NCBI GenBank assembly: GCA_900321145.1
Contig: ONVB01000082.1
Coordinates: forward strand, 1-7,430
Direction of reading: 5' to 3'
Origin: an uncultured Eubacteriales bacterium
GTDB taxonomy: Bacteria > Bacillota > Clostridia > Lachnospirales > Lachnospiraceae
Length of the DNA: 7,430 nt
Below are positions 1 to 6,023 of the stretch, piece after piece (position 1 is the stretch's first letter; every line of letters starts with the position of its first letter). The translations under genes and the position numbers were made by a program. The notes below the pieces were generated by a model. That model did not search any database, had not been told where the DNA came from, and saw only the letters and a list, made by a program, of their open reading frames with translations.

Positions 1-1079
1 GAAGACTCCGACTGTCCGAAGCCCTCCATGATCGAAAGTCCCGTAGACTTGTATATTCTCTCAAAAACCTCGGGGTTGAGCGCTTCGCCGGCTGTCGTCA
101 GATTCGACACCGAAGAAAGGTCATAATCCTCAAGAGTCATATGCGAAAGCACCCTGTAGACCGTCGGAGGCGCACAGAAGGTCGTGATCTTATATCTCGA
201 GAGCATGCCGAGTATCTCATTTGCTATAAACTCGTCATAATCATATGTAAATACCGCAGCCTCACAGAGCCATTGTCCGTAAAGCTTGCCCCACATGGCT
301 TTGGCCCAGCCGGTATCACTGACCGTAAAGTGGATTCCGTCCCTCTTTACCTGCTGCCAGAACCTCGCAGTCACATAATGCCCGAGAGCATATTTATAGC
401 TTTGTGCCGCGATCTTCGGATAAGATGTGGTACCCGAGGTAAAGAACATAAGCATTGTATCATCGCCGCCGGCAAAGTTCGCAGGCTTCTTGAACTCATC
501 CGAGAAGAAGCGTATGTCGCGATTGAAATTTCTCCAGCCCTTAACCGATTTGCTGCCGACAAGCACCTTCGCTTTCAGGCCTTCATAGCCTTTCTCTGCC
601 TTGTCTATCTCATCGACGCATTTTCCGTCAGAGGTTGCGATCACAGCGCTTATCTTAGCAGCCTTGAACCTGTACTCAAAGTCTTTCTTCACCAGAAGAA
701 ATGTTGCGGGTATCGCTATAGCGCCTATCTTGTGCAGCGCAAGTATGGAAAACCAGAACTGGTAATGTCTTTTGAGCACAAGCAGCACACGGTCACCCTT
801 TTTTATGCCGAGGAACCTGAAGTAGTTTGCGGTCATGGATGAGTATTTCTTCATATCCGCAAATGTAAAACGTCTCTCTTTTCCCTCCCGGTCCACATGA
901 AGCATGGCCAGACGGTCAGGCTGTTCACTTCCGAGTCTGTCTACCACATCATAAGCAAAATTAAATCTGTCGATGTCATGGAAACGTATGTCCTCAAGCA
1001 GTCCGCTTTCCTCATCGACTATCGTATCTATATATGTGCCGGCTATACCCGGCTCCGGTTTGAATATTTTTTCCGGCAT
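1..1079 (-). CDS. AMP-forming acyl-CoA synthetase (acetyl/medium-chain type), C-terminus beyond window
   Basis: Member of the ANL adenylate-forming superfamily. It activates a carboxylic acid with ATP to an acyl-adenylate, then forms acyl-CoA; probably cytoplasmic. My own translation of the minus strand gives 359 open residues from the ATG at 1079 to the window edge. Visible motifs are the phosphate-binding loop FFTSGTTSYPK (about residues 212-222), an APPT motif (303-306), TTAGEALNPEV (328-338) and the adenine-binding GFGQSE (353-358). The SYKYALGHYVTARFWQ stretch (226-241) is like acetyl- and medium-chain acyl-CoA synthetases. Family members are about 550 residues, so the C-terminal lid domain with the catalytic lysine is missing here. 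The start is supported by GAGG six bases upstream. The loop has Ser where Gly is usual (TSGTTS). Substrate cannot be told; acetate, butyrate or a branched or aromatic acid are all possible. Confidence 0.9.
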   Translation of the reverse strand, partial: MPEKIFKPEPGIAGTYIDTIVDEESGLLEDIRFHDIDRFNFAYDVVDRLGSEQPDRLAMLHVDREGKERRFTFADMKKYSSMTANYFRFLGIKKGDRVLLVLKRHYQFWFSILALHKIGAIAIPATFLLVKKDFEYRFKAAKISAVIATSDGKCVDEIDKAEKGYEGLKAKVLVGSKSVKGWRNFNRDIRFFSDEFKKPANFAGGDDTMLMFFTSGTTSYPKIAAQSYKYALGHYVTARFWQQVKRDGIHFTVSDTGWAKAMWGKLYGQWLCEAAVFTYDYDEFIANEILGMLSRYKITTFCAPPTVYRVLSHMTLEDYDLSSVSNLTTAGEALNPEVFERIYKSTGLSIMEGFGQSES

Positions 1080-1103
1080 AAGGCACCTCATCAAAATCTT
1101 CAC

Positions 1104-1124
1104 ATGTAGTTTTCAATACTACAT
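1104..1124. promoter_or_regulatory. Inverted repeat at the transcription start, candidate operator
   Basis: ATGTAGT (1104-1110) and ACTACAT (1118-1124) are perfect 7-base arms with a 7-base centre. The element begins three bases downstream of the -10 box and covers the predicted start of the acyl-CoA synthetase transcript. That position would suit a repressor operator or a short 5' hairpin. No regulator gene is adjacent, so the binding protein is unknown. Confidence 0.45.
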
Positions 1125-1126
1125 CC

Positions 1127-1155
1127 ATTCTATGTTCTGGGTTTGCTGTTGTCAA
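1127..1155 (-). promoter_or_regulatory. Sigma-A promoter of the acyl-CoA synthetase gene
   Basis: On the minus strand a perfect -35 TTGACA (1155-1150) is followed by a 17-base spacer and a -10 TAGAAT (1132-1127, five of six consensus bases). Transcription would begin near 1120, giving a leader of about 40 bases before the ATG at 1079. Confidence 0.8.
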
Positions 1156-1224
1156 GATGATAATTTACCGAACATGGCAATTTTACTGCATTTTTTTTGA
1201 CTATAATGCTTAATTTAAGTCTCT

Positions 1225-1755
1225 CTAAAACTCGATTCCCTTCCTTGCGGAAATGCCGCTCGCATACGGATGCTTCTCAGACGTAATGTTTGATATATAA
1301 TCCGCCTTTTTGACTAAGGCCGCCGTCGGGTAGTATCCCGTTATGATAAACTCAAACTGTCCCGAGCGATCATCCAGCAGCTTTAAAACTTCCGCTTCAT
1401 CGCAAAGTCCGGAATTGATCACGTGCAGCAGTTCATCCAAAACTATGACACCTTTAATCTCTTCTCCCGCAGAGTGTTCCCCGATCCACGCCACGACATC
1501 AGCCATTATACCTGTATAACACGCTTTGAGAGCCTCTCTTTGTTCTTCATTCAACTGCGAAGAAAAACCGTAGAACTTCTCCGGGATGAGAACCGTAACC
1601 CCTTTTAACTCCCGCAGCACCGAAAGCTCGGAAGAACTTCCGTCCTTCAAAAACTGCACAAAAAGCACAGAAAGGCCGGCGCCGCAGGCTCTTACAGCAG
1701 CACCGACCGCAGCGGTCGTCTTTCCTTTTCCGTTTCCGCAATATATCTGGACCAT
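1225..1755 (-). CDS. cobO: Corrinoid adenosyltransferase (CobO/BtuR/CobA family)
   Basis: Transfers the adenosyl group of ATP to reduced cob(I)alamin or cob(I)yrinic acid a,c-diamide, making coenzyme B12 in the cytoplasm. The 176-residue protein is nearly all one P-loop domain: the family loop GNGKGKTT at residues 7-14, then LFVQFLK (31-37), VLDEL (105-109, Walker B-like), IITG (137-140), and the ending KHPYASGISARKGIEF typical of the family. The usual Arg after the TG of this last strand is Tyr here (ITGY). Slightly shorter than common homologues (about 175-200), it appears complete. The ATG at 1755 lies 12 bases from GGAGGT, a long spacing, but no better start exists. No other cobalamin synthesis gene is in the window, so salvage is at least as likely as de novo synthesis. 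The symbol follows the family name only; CobA and BtuR are equivalents. Confidence 0.9.
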   Translation of the reverse strand: MVQIYCGNGKGKTTAAVGAAVRACGAGLSVLFVQFLKDGSSSELSVLRELKGVTVLIPEKFYGFSSQLNEEQREALKACYTGIMADVVAWIGEHSAGEEIKGVIVLDELLHVINSGLCDEAEVLKLLDDRSGQFEFIITGYYPTAALVKKADYISNITSEKHPYASGISARKGIEF

Positions 1756-1760
1756 CTTAC

Positions 1761-1819
1761 ACCCGTGACCTCCGTAAATTATTACGGGTATTCTACCATT
1801 TCTTCACATTTTTTGCCAC
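1761..1819 (-). promoter_or_regulatory. cobO promoter and overlapping inverted repeats at start and RBS
   Basis: Candidate promoter: -35 GTGGCA (1819-1814, four of six), 18-base spacer, -10 TAGAAT (1795-1790). Just downstream lie two overlapping dyads. CCGTAA (1772-1777) and TTACGG (1782-1787) form a perfect 16-base element with a 4-base centre. ACCCGT (1761-1766) and ACGGGT (1784-1789) form a wider one. Both share the segment at 1784-1787, so as RNA they would be mutually exclusive. The inner dyad runs into the Shine-Dalgarno GGAGGT (1773-1768), and the outer would place it in a loop. If transcription starts near 1783, part of the 5' arm is untranscribed, which favours a DNA operator. I see no cobalamin riboswitch B12 box. 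Confidence 0.4.
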
Positions 1820-1871
1820 TTTTTTTAGCATTAACGTATACTGTCGTTTGCTCTCCGGGGTGCCGGTCGGC

Positions 1872-1902
1872 GAAAGTCCGTTTTTTTCGGAAGAATTCTT
1901 TC
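1872..1902 (-). other. Weak imperfect hairpin downstream of the GH26 gene
   Basis: GAAAG-TCCG (1872-1880) pairs with CGGA (1888-1891) and CTTTC (1898-1902), with a bulge between the two 3' parts and a T7 (plus) or A7 (minus) loop. It begins three bases after the GH26 stop codon but has no T-tract on the minus strand, so it is not a standard terminator. The rest of the 149-base gap to cobO holds the cobO promoter and nothing else I recognise. Confidence 0.2.
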
Positions 1903-1904
1903 TG

Positions 1905-2846
1905 TCAAAGCTTTATAGAATACTCGCTCGAATACATATTTTTCAGCTTCTCCGATGTGTTAAACCTCTCGCTCATGCAAAACTCATGAGACCAGGTCAT
2001 ATAATATGCCCACGGCGTATGTGATTTCGACAGTATATTTACATCGGGAAATCTGCCCACTTCTCCGAGTGCGGCAACTTTGTTCTTTGACGTGGCTTCC
2101 ACAAGCTCGGCGTACTCCTTTTGAAAATCAGTCGGCGTATCAGCCTCGGGGTACAGGTCTCTTGTTACAATGTCCACATATTCATCTCCGGGATAGCCTT
2201 CCTTGAGAGGGCAGTTCCATACCCAGAGCAGGTTGTTCAGATGATGTATATCCGTATAATGCCTGTACATGAGCCTAAATAACTCTGCGGCAACCTCACA
2301 ACCGTATCTTCCCCACCAGAACCATGTCCCCTCCGATTCATGAAACGGTCTCCAGAGGATTGGGATATCCTTATCACTAAATCGCTTTAAATGTCCGGCG
2401 ATCACATCCATGTCCCTGTAGAACGCCTCCCTCTCCGGTGTTCCTTCTTCAAGCACTCTCCTCGCATCAAAATCCGTATGCTCCGAGAAAAAGCTTTTGT
2501 CTCTTCCCCCTAAGGGTGAAAACCAGTGAAACGTAAATGTAAGTATCGCATTCTTCTCCGACAGAGCCCACTTATACGCTTCGTCAAGCGTATCACGGTT
2601 GTCATAAACCTCCTTAAGACACTCCTCCGATGCGTCATCGTAGTTGATATTCGGCGAGTATGAAAGAAGCTCGAACCCGCGCAGCATCGGTTCTCGTCCG
2701 GTTATATTCCTGATATAAGATATCTCCTCCATTTCCACAGACTGCGTATGCTGTCCGGTGATTATATGGTGTCCTGCCGTTTCATTTAAGAAAGCTAGCA
2801 GCTTTGTCGCATTTTCCGATGCATTCGGATTTACCGGCTTTTGCAT
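1905..2846 (-). CDS. GH26 family glycoside hydrolase, beta-mannanase type, no signal peptide
   Basis: Predicted retaining endo- or exo-acting beta-mannan hydrolase with a (beta/alpha)8 barrel. The 313 residues form one catalytic domain. FTFHW (104-108) holds a conserved His. WRPFHESEGTWFWWG (165-179) carries the likely acid/base Glu170. ALGEVG (259-264) carries the likely nucleophile Glu262. The ending WAYYMTWSHEF is typical of the family. No signal peptide, lipobox, carbohydrate-binding module or membrane segment is visible, so the enzyme is probably cytoplasmic and would act on imported manno-oligosaccharides. The ATG at 2846 is chosen because GGGAGG sits 7 bases before it; an in-frame TTG at 2945 would add 33 low-complexity residues encoded by a tandem repeat and would lie inside the promoter. 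No transporter or other sugar gene is adjacent. Other GH26 activities (mixed-linkage glucanase, xylanase) cannot be excluded. Confidence 0.88.
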   Translation of the reverse strand: MQKPVNPNASENATKLLAFLNETAGHHIITGQHTQSVEMEEISYIRNITGREPMLRGFELLSYSPNINYDDASEECLKEVYDNRDTLDEAYKWALSEKNAILTFTFHWFSPLGGRDKSFFSEHTDFDARRVLEEGTPEREAFYRDMDVIAGHLKRFSDKDIPILWRPFHESEGTWFWWGRYGCEVAAELFRLMYRHYTDIHHLNNLLWVWNCPLKEGYPGDEYVDIVTRDLYPEADTPTDFQKEYAELVEATSKNKVAALGEVGRFPDVNILSKSHTPWAYYMTWSHEFCMSERFNTSEKLKNMYSSEYSIKL

Positions 2847-2860
2847 GATCAACCTCCCGT

Positions 2861-2906
2861 GTTTTCTCTGTTTGTTTTCTCCGTTTGCTTTCTCTGTTTG
2901 TTTTCT
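2861..2906. repeat. 13-bp tandem repeat in the GH26 gene leader
   Basis: Three full copies on the plus strand: GTTTTCTCTGTTT (2861-2873), GTTTTCTCCGTTT (2874-2886) and GCTTTCTCTGTTT (2887-2899), then a partial GTTTTCT (2900-2906). The full copies differ from one another at one or two positions. In mRNA they read as A/G-rich AAACAGAGAAAAC units between the predicted start of transcription and the ribosome binding site at 2858-2853. A 13-base unit is not a multiple of three, as expected for untranslated sequence. Confidence 0.85.
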
Positions 2907-2913
2907 GCGCAAA

Positions 2914-2942
2914 AGCGTAAAACATACAAGCGAATCTGTCAA
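2914..2942 (-). promoter_or_regulatory. Probable promoter of the GH26 gene
   Basis: Perfect -35 TTGACA (2942-2937) with a 17-base spacer and a weak -10 TACGCT (2919-2914, three of six). Transcription from here would begin near 2907, at the end of the 13-bp repeat array. The weak -10 suggests a low-level or activator-dependent promoter. Confidence 0.45.
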
Positions 2943-2946
2943 CAAA

Positions 2947-3125
2947 AAACGAAGCTACGGAAGCATTTTTCCTGTCATTTCCCGCTTTCCCCCGCTCATC
3001 CGGACGAACTCTCGTCCATTTTGTTTTGTCGTTACGGGTGGTTTCGCACTTTCTCCCTTTCCACCCGTAGTTGCCATAATCGATATAGATGGAATGCCGT
3101 GATAGGGTAAGTATCATCCATACGG
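2947..3125. other. Structured gap downstream of the AAA+ gene
   Basis: No gene is convincing here. The gap holds a perfect 9-base inverted repeat, TACGGGTGG (3033-3041) with CCACCCGTA (3061-3069) around a 19-base centre, and a compact hairpin GGACGA (3002-3007) / TCGTCC (3012-3017) with a 4-base loop. On the minus strand CTACGG (3070-3065) could also pair at long range with CCGTAG (2959-2954), just ahead of a T6 run (2949-2944) that merges into the GH26 -35 box. That run may help end the AAA+ transcript, but no textbook hairpin directly precedes it. On the plus strand the compact hairpin is followed by ATTTTGTTTTG. I do not match this to a known RNA family. Confidence 0.4.
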
Positions 3126-5033
3126 TCAGAAGCCGAACACACGAGAGCGATCCTTTGAGTGGTCGTTGCTCTTACGTGTCTCCTCCAAGGTAAGCACTAT
3201 ATCACGCTTGGTGATAAGGAGGTTTCCGGCAGGGATGACCGCACTCTTGTAATACCTCTCTGCTATATGACGCTCCATATTCTCCACGAGAACTCTGGCC
3301 TCACGCCCGTTTCCGAAGGCACTGTCCTTCAGCCTCATCTCGAAGTAATTCCTGATCAGATCATCTGCCGTATGCACCATACGATAGCCCCTTCCTCCCG
3401 CGATATGATGTACAACTCTGACCATATCGTCCGCATTGTAGCTCGGGAATGAAACCTCAAAGCTTATCCTGCTCTTGATGCCCGGATTGGCCACAAGGAA
3501 TTCCTCCATCTTATTGTCCTGCTTTGTCACATATTTACCGCCGTATCCGGCAAATATCACTACCTTATCATCCGCATGCTCCTCAAGCTCTATCGCAAGC
3601 TGGGCTAAGGCTTCCTGCGAAAATGTATCCATCTCACCGTTATGAGATGCCGCTATGGAGTAAGCCTCATCTATGAGAATGATGTCATTTTCCTTAAACA
3701 GATTCCTTACCTTGTCAACCGTATGTCCGACATAGCCGGCCTTGAGCTGAGAACCGCTTACAGATATGAACTTTCCTCTCGGTATAAGCCCCTCCTTTCT
3801 CATCAGCGCTCCGAGCGCCTTGGCCGCAGTGGTCTTGGCAGTGCCCGGTGCCCCCAGGAACAAAAATACATTGTGATAGTCGCTCACCTTACTGCCCGCA
3901 AGCTTGCGCCTCTTCACGAACTTCATAAGGTGAGTCACACGGATAAGCTCATCCTTAACCTGTTCAAGCCCGACCAGATCATCAAAGCTCACATCATCCA
4001 CCGGTGCCTTGTTGATGCTCAGGATACCGAGCTTATTTAATGCCTTTAGCGAGACAACCTCTGCCTCGGGGTTATTGTGCTTCAGCAGCTTCAGCGACTT
4101 CTCCATAGTTTCGGAAGGGTAATCGGTATTTATCTTCGATAGCTTCTCTGTTATCAGCTCGAGCTCATCCTCATTCTCAAGCTTTAGCTTATACTCCTTG
4201 AGCCACGAAGAAAACAGCCTTACCCTGTATGCATTTCTCTGTTCCTCACTGCAGTAAACCCTCACATAATCAGCCGTCAGCATAAGCATAGCCTTCGTGA
4301 TCTCCGGAGACCTTGTTATACCTTCATCCTCGGGATCGACCTCCGTTCCTACCGCAAAGGGGTTTCCGTACATAAAGCTGCCGGAATTCATGTCCCCTCT
4401 GATGAACAGGATGAATACATTTCTTGATTTCTCAAAAAGCTTTACATGCTCCGGATCAAAATATGCCGAGAAAGGCATACATCCCGAATCATCCTTGACA
4501 ATACAAACTGACTTATTTCTCAAATCCATCCAATACGGCTTCGTATACTCCCGAGGCGAGATAGAATACTTAACATTCTCAAAAGGCAGGCTGTCATAGC
4601 CATTCTTGGTAGCACACTCGTTGATCAGCTCATCATTATCTATCACGGGCAGATAATTATCATCGTCCAAATAATAATCAGTCTCCGAGCAGATAAAATC
4701 GTCCTCCTCATATCTGCGCTCATCCTCATAATAATCCTCACAAAAGTCCTCTTCTTCCGGACTCTCTCCATGCGTACCGGCTTCCTTCTCTCTGAGCATA
4801 CCGTAGAGATAGCTTACCGCAAGGTATCCCTCCTCCTCATTCTCGGCCTCGATTATGATATACTTTCCGACATTGTCACTGACCGCGATCCTGCAGTCCT
4901 CAAACTGTACTGCTCCCTCACCGACATCCGCCTCCCAGGACTCGTGATCCACCACACTTTTTACATCAAGGAACTTGAACCTCTTTCCGTTCGCCTCTTT
5001 CCCGGTTACAAACTCATTTCTTCTTACTATCAT
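3126..5033 (-). CDS. CbxX/CfqX (SpoVK-like) AAA+ ATPase with acidic, unrecognised N-terminal half
   Basis: A 635-residue protein. Its C-terminal part (about 345-635) is a CbxX/CfqX-type AAA+ ATPase, the group that includes SpoVK, EccA of type VII secretion and red-type Rubisco activase. Seen: linker DLVGLEQVKDEL (352-363), Walker A GAPGTAKTT (394-402), pore loop YVGHT (434-438), Walker B IILIDEA (451-457), FAGY at the sensor 1 strand (494-497), Arg-finger motif NPGIKSR (516-522) and sensor 2 GNGREAR (574-580). Residues 1-85 look folded, about 86-137 are very rich in Glu, Asp and Tyr, and about 140-330 are a further unrecognised region. No TPR, signal peptide or membrane segment is evident. 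It probably acts as a cytoplasmic hexamer that remodels an unknown protein. The ATG at 5033 has GGAGG 8 bases upstream; an in-frame TTG at 5078 has no RBS. No Rubisco, secretion or sporulation gene is adjacent. Confidence 0.88.
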   Translation of the reverse strand: MIVRRNEFVTGKEANGKRFKFLDVKSVVDHESWEADVGEGAVQFEDCRIAVSDNVGKYIIIEAENEEEGYLAVSYLYGMLREKEAGTHGESPEEEDFCEDYYEDERRYEEDDFICSETDYYLDDDNYLPVIDNDELINECATKNGYDSLPFENVKYSISPREYTKPYWMDLRNKSVCIVKDDSGCMPFSAYFDPEHVKLFEKSRNVFILFIRGDMNSGSFMYGNPFAVGTEVDPEDEGITRSPEITKAMLMLTADYVRVYCSEEQRNAYRVRLFSSWLKEYKLKLENEDELELITEKLSKINTDYPSETMEKSLKLLKHNNPEAEVVSLKALNKLGILSINKAPVDDVSFDDLVGLEQVKDELIRVTHLMKFVKRRKLAGSKVSDYHNVFLFLGAPGTAKTTAAKALGALMRKEGLIPRGKFISVSGSQLKAGYVGHTVDKVRNLFKENDIILIDEAYSIAASHNGEMDTFSQEALAQLAIELEEHADDKVVIFAGYGGKYVTKQDNKMEEFLVANPGIKSRISFEVSFPSYNADDMVRVVHHIAGGRGYRMVHTADDLIRNYFEMRLKDSAFGNGREARVLVENMERHIAERYYKSAVIPAGNLLITKRDIVLTLEETRKSNDHSKDRSRVFGF

Positions 5034-5182
5034 CACACTATCCTCCCGTAAAAATCTTTGCGCCGCTTCACTGCTCAAAATGACACAGACTCCATGCGTG
5101 ATACGAGCGTGTCATAATGAAGGCTTTAACCCGAAAAACCTTTCCATAATTCACTTTACTACGTCAAACTTCTATAATTATA
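5034..5182 (-). promoter_or_regulatory. Leader and possible promoter of the AAA+ gene
   Basis: A TATAAT on the minus strand (5182-5177) could be the -10 of a promoter, but the -35 position (ATATAT) is poor. The leader would then be about 135 bases. It contains an inverted repeat ATGACAC (5080-5086) / GTGTCAT (5109-5115) around a 22-base centre, and an imperfect hairpin AAGG (5120-5123) / CCTT (5139-5142) extended by TTT/AAA across a bulge. The ribosome binding site GGGAGGA lies at 5047-5041. I do not recognise a riboswitch class. Confidence 0.3.
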
Positions 5183-5217
5183 ATCGCAACACACGACAGA
5201 TATATTGCCCGCTTATA

Positions 5218-5254
5218 AAAATATCAAAAAGGACTGCGCAATATTGCGCAGTCC
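5218..5254 (-). terminator. Rho-independent terminator of the HAD hydrolase gene
   Basis: A perfect inverted repeat: arms GGACTGCGCA (5231-5240) and TGCGCAGTCC (5245-5254) around ATAT. The whole 24 bases are a perfect palindrome. On the minus strand it is followed at once by TTTTTGATATTTTT (5230-5217). It starts about 40 bases after the HAD stop codon. There is no T-tract on the other side, so it acts in the minus direction and separates the HAD gene from the AAA+ gene. Confidence 0.92.
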
Positions 5255-5294
5255 CACTCGCCAAAAACAATCTATGAATCTTATACCCGGTCCT

Positions 5295-5948
5295 CTATAA
5301 ATTCCACGCTTTTACATCTGCCGGAGTTTCCGCTATAAAATCAGCTCCCGCTCTTTCAAATTCCTCTCTGCTGCCATAGCCGTACAGCACTCCCATCGCG
5401 CTTATCCCCATCTTGTGCGCGCCCTCGATGTCCTGCTTTCGGTCCCCCACCATAAGCACTTTCGATCTGTCCTTTATCTTGAGTCTGGAGAACACCTCAG
5501 CTATGACATCCGACTTTGTATGCCTTTCTCCGGGAACCGAGCCGCATATGGTATCAAAGAACTCACTTATCCCAAAGTACGATATGATCCTCTCGGACAT
5601 AAGCTCCGGCTTTGAAGTAGCAACCGCAAGTTTCATGCCGTTATCCTTGTGACTTCTCAGCATCTCCTCGATACCGTCATAAAGGGAGTTGTCATTCCAG
5701 CCGACGGAATTATACCTTTCACGGTAAATGCGTATCGCCTCGGTCTTATCATCTCCCGTCAACCCAAAGAACTGCTCCATGGACTCCTCAAGCGGCGGTC
5801 CGATAAGACAGCTCATATCTTCAAGATAAGCTATCCCCAAAGTATCGAGCATATACTCAAAGGAGTGTATTATCCCGGGACCCGATGCCGTGAGCGTTCC
5901 GTCCAAGTCAAACAAAACATATTCGAATCTGCTGAAATGATCATCCAT
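5295..5948 (-). CDS. HAD-superfamily hydrolase, phosphoglycolate phosphatase type
   Basis: A 217-residue cytoplasmic phosphatase of HAD subfamily I with all four motifs: FDLDGT (13-18; nucleophile Asp14, general acid/base Asp16), ATSKPE (110-115; Thr111 and Lys113), and VGDRKQD (167-173; Asp169 and Asp173 for Mg2+). The helical cap lies at about residues 20-90, with IGPPLEESM typical of the Gph/PGP group. The ending GVLYGYGSREEFERAGADFI is likewise characteristic. Length is normal. Substrate is uncertain: 2-phosphoglycolate, a sugar phosphate, a nucleotide or pyrophosphate are all known in this group. The ATG at 5948 has only a weak, distant GAGGG (12 bases), but the conserved first motif begins soon after, so the start is about right. 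It has its own promoter and terminator and is divergent from the por operon. Confidence 0.9.
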   Translation of the reverse strand: MDDHFSRFEYVLFDLDGTLTASGPGIIHSFEYMLDTLGIAYLEDMSCLIGPPLEESMEQFFGLTGDDKTEAIRIYRERYNSVGWNDNSLYDGIEEMLRSHKDNGMKLAVATSKPELMSERIISYFGISEFFDTICGSVPGERHTKSDVIAEVFSRLKIKDRSKVLMVGDRKQDIEGAHKMGISAMGVLYGYGSREEFERAGADFIAETPADVKAWNL

Positions 5949-5993
5949 ATTGTATCTTAACCCTCTCTATTCTTCCCAATCTCATACGATAGT

Positions 5994-6023
5994 ATTATTA
6001 GCATTTTATGATGTCGGTGTCAA
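5994..6023 (-). promoter_or_regulatory. Promoter of the HAD hydrolase gene
   Basis: Minus-strand -35 TTGACA (6023-6018), 18-base spacer, -10 AATAAT (5999-5994, five of six). Start expected near 5987, about 40 bases before the ATG. Confidence 0.65.

Noticed and set aside
141..842. Plus-strand open frame of 233 residues
   Set aside because: It is antisense to the acyl-CoA synthetase, whose minus-strand frame shows the family motifs in order; the plus-strand product has no recognisable motif.
1202..1207. Plus-strand TATAAT
   Set aside because: No suitable -35 and no plus-strand gene follows it.
1881..1887. T7 run after a stem on the plus strand, possible terminator
   Set aside because: The T7 lies in the hairpin loop, not after a stem, and no plus-strand gene precedes it.
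1756..1904. Cobalamin riboswitch ahead of cobO
   Set aside because: No B12 box or multi-helix core is visible, and 149 bases is too short for the full element together with its promoter.
2861..2910. CRISPR array
   Set aside because: The repeats are 13 bases and directly abutting with no spacers.
2847..2945. N-terminal extension of the GH26 gene from a TTG at 2945
   Set aside because: The extra 33 residues are translated tandem repeat, overlap the promoter -35, and the ATG at 2846 has an ideal ribosome binding site.
2782..3117. Minus-strand open frame of 111 residues spanning the gap and the GH26 start
   Set aside because: It overlaps the GH26 coding start, runs through the tandem repeat and promoter, and is low-complexity and Lys/Arg-rich.
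5034..5078. N-terminal extension of the AAA+ gene from a TTG at 5078
   Set aside because: No ribosome binding site precedes it, and the GGAGG at 5045-5041 lies within the extension and serves the ATG at 5033.
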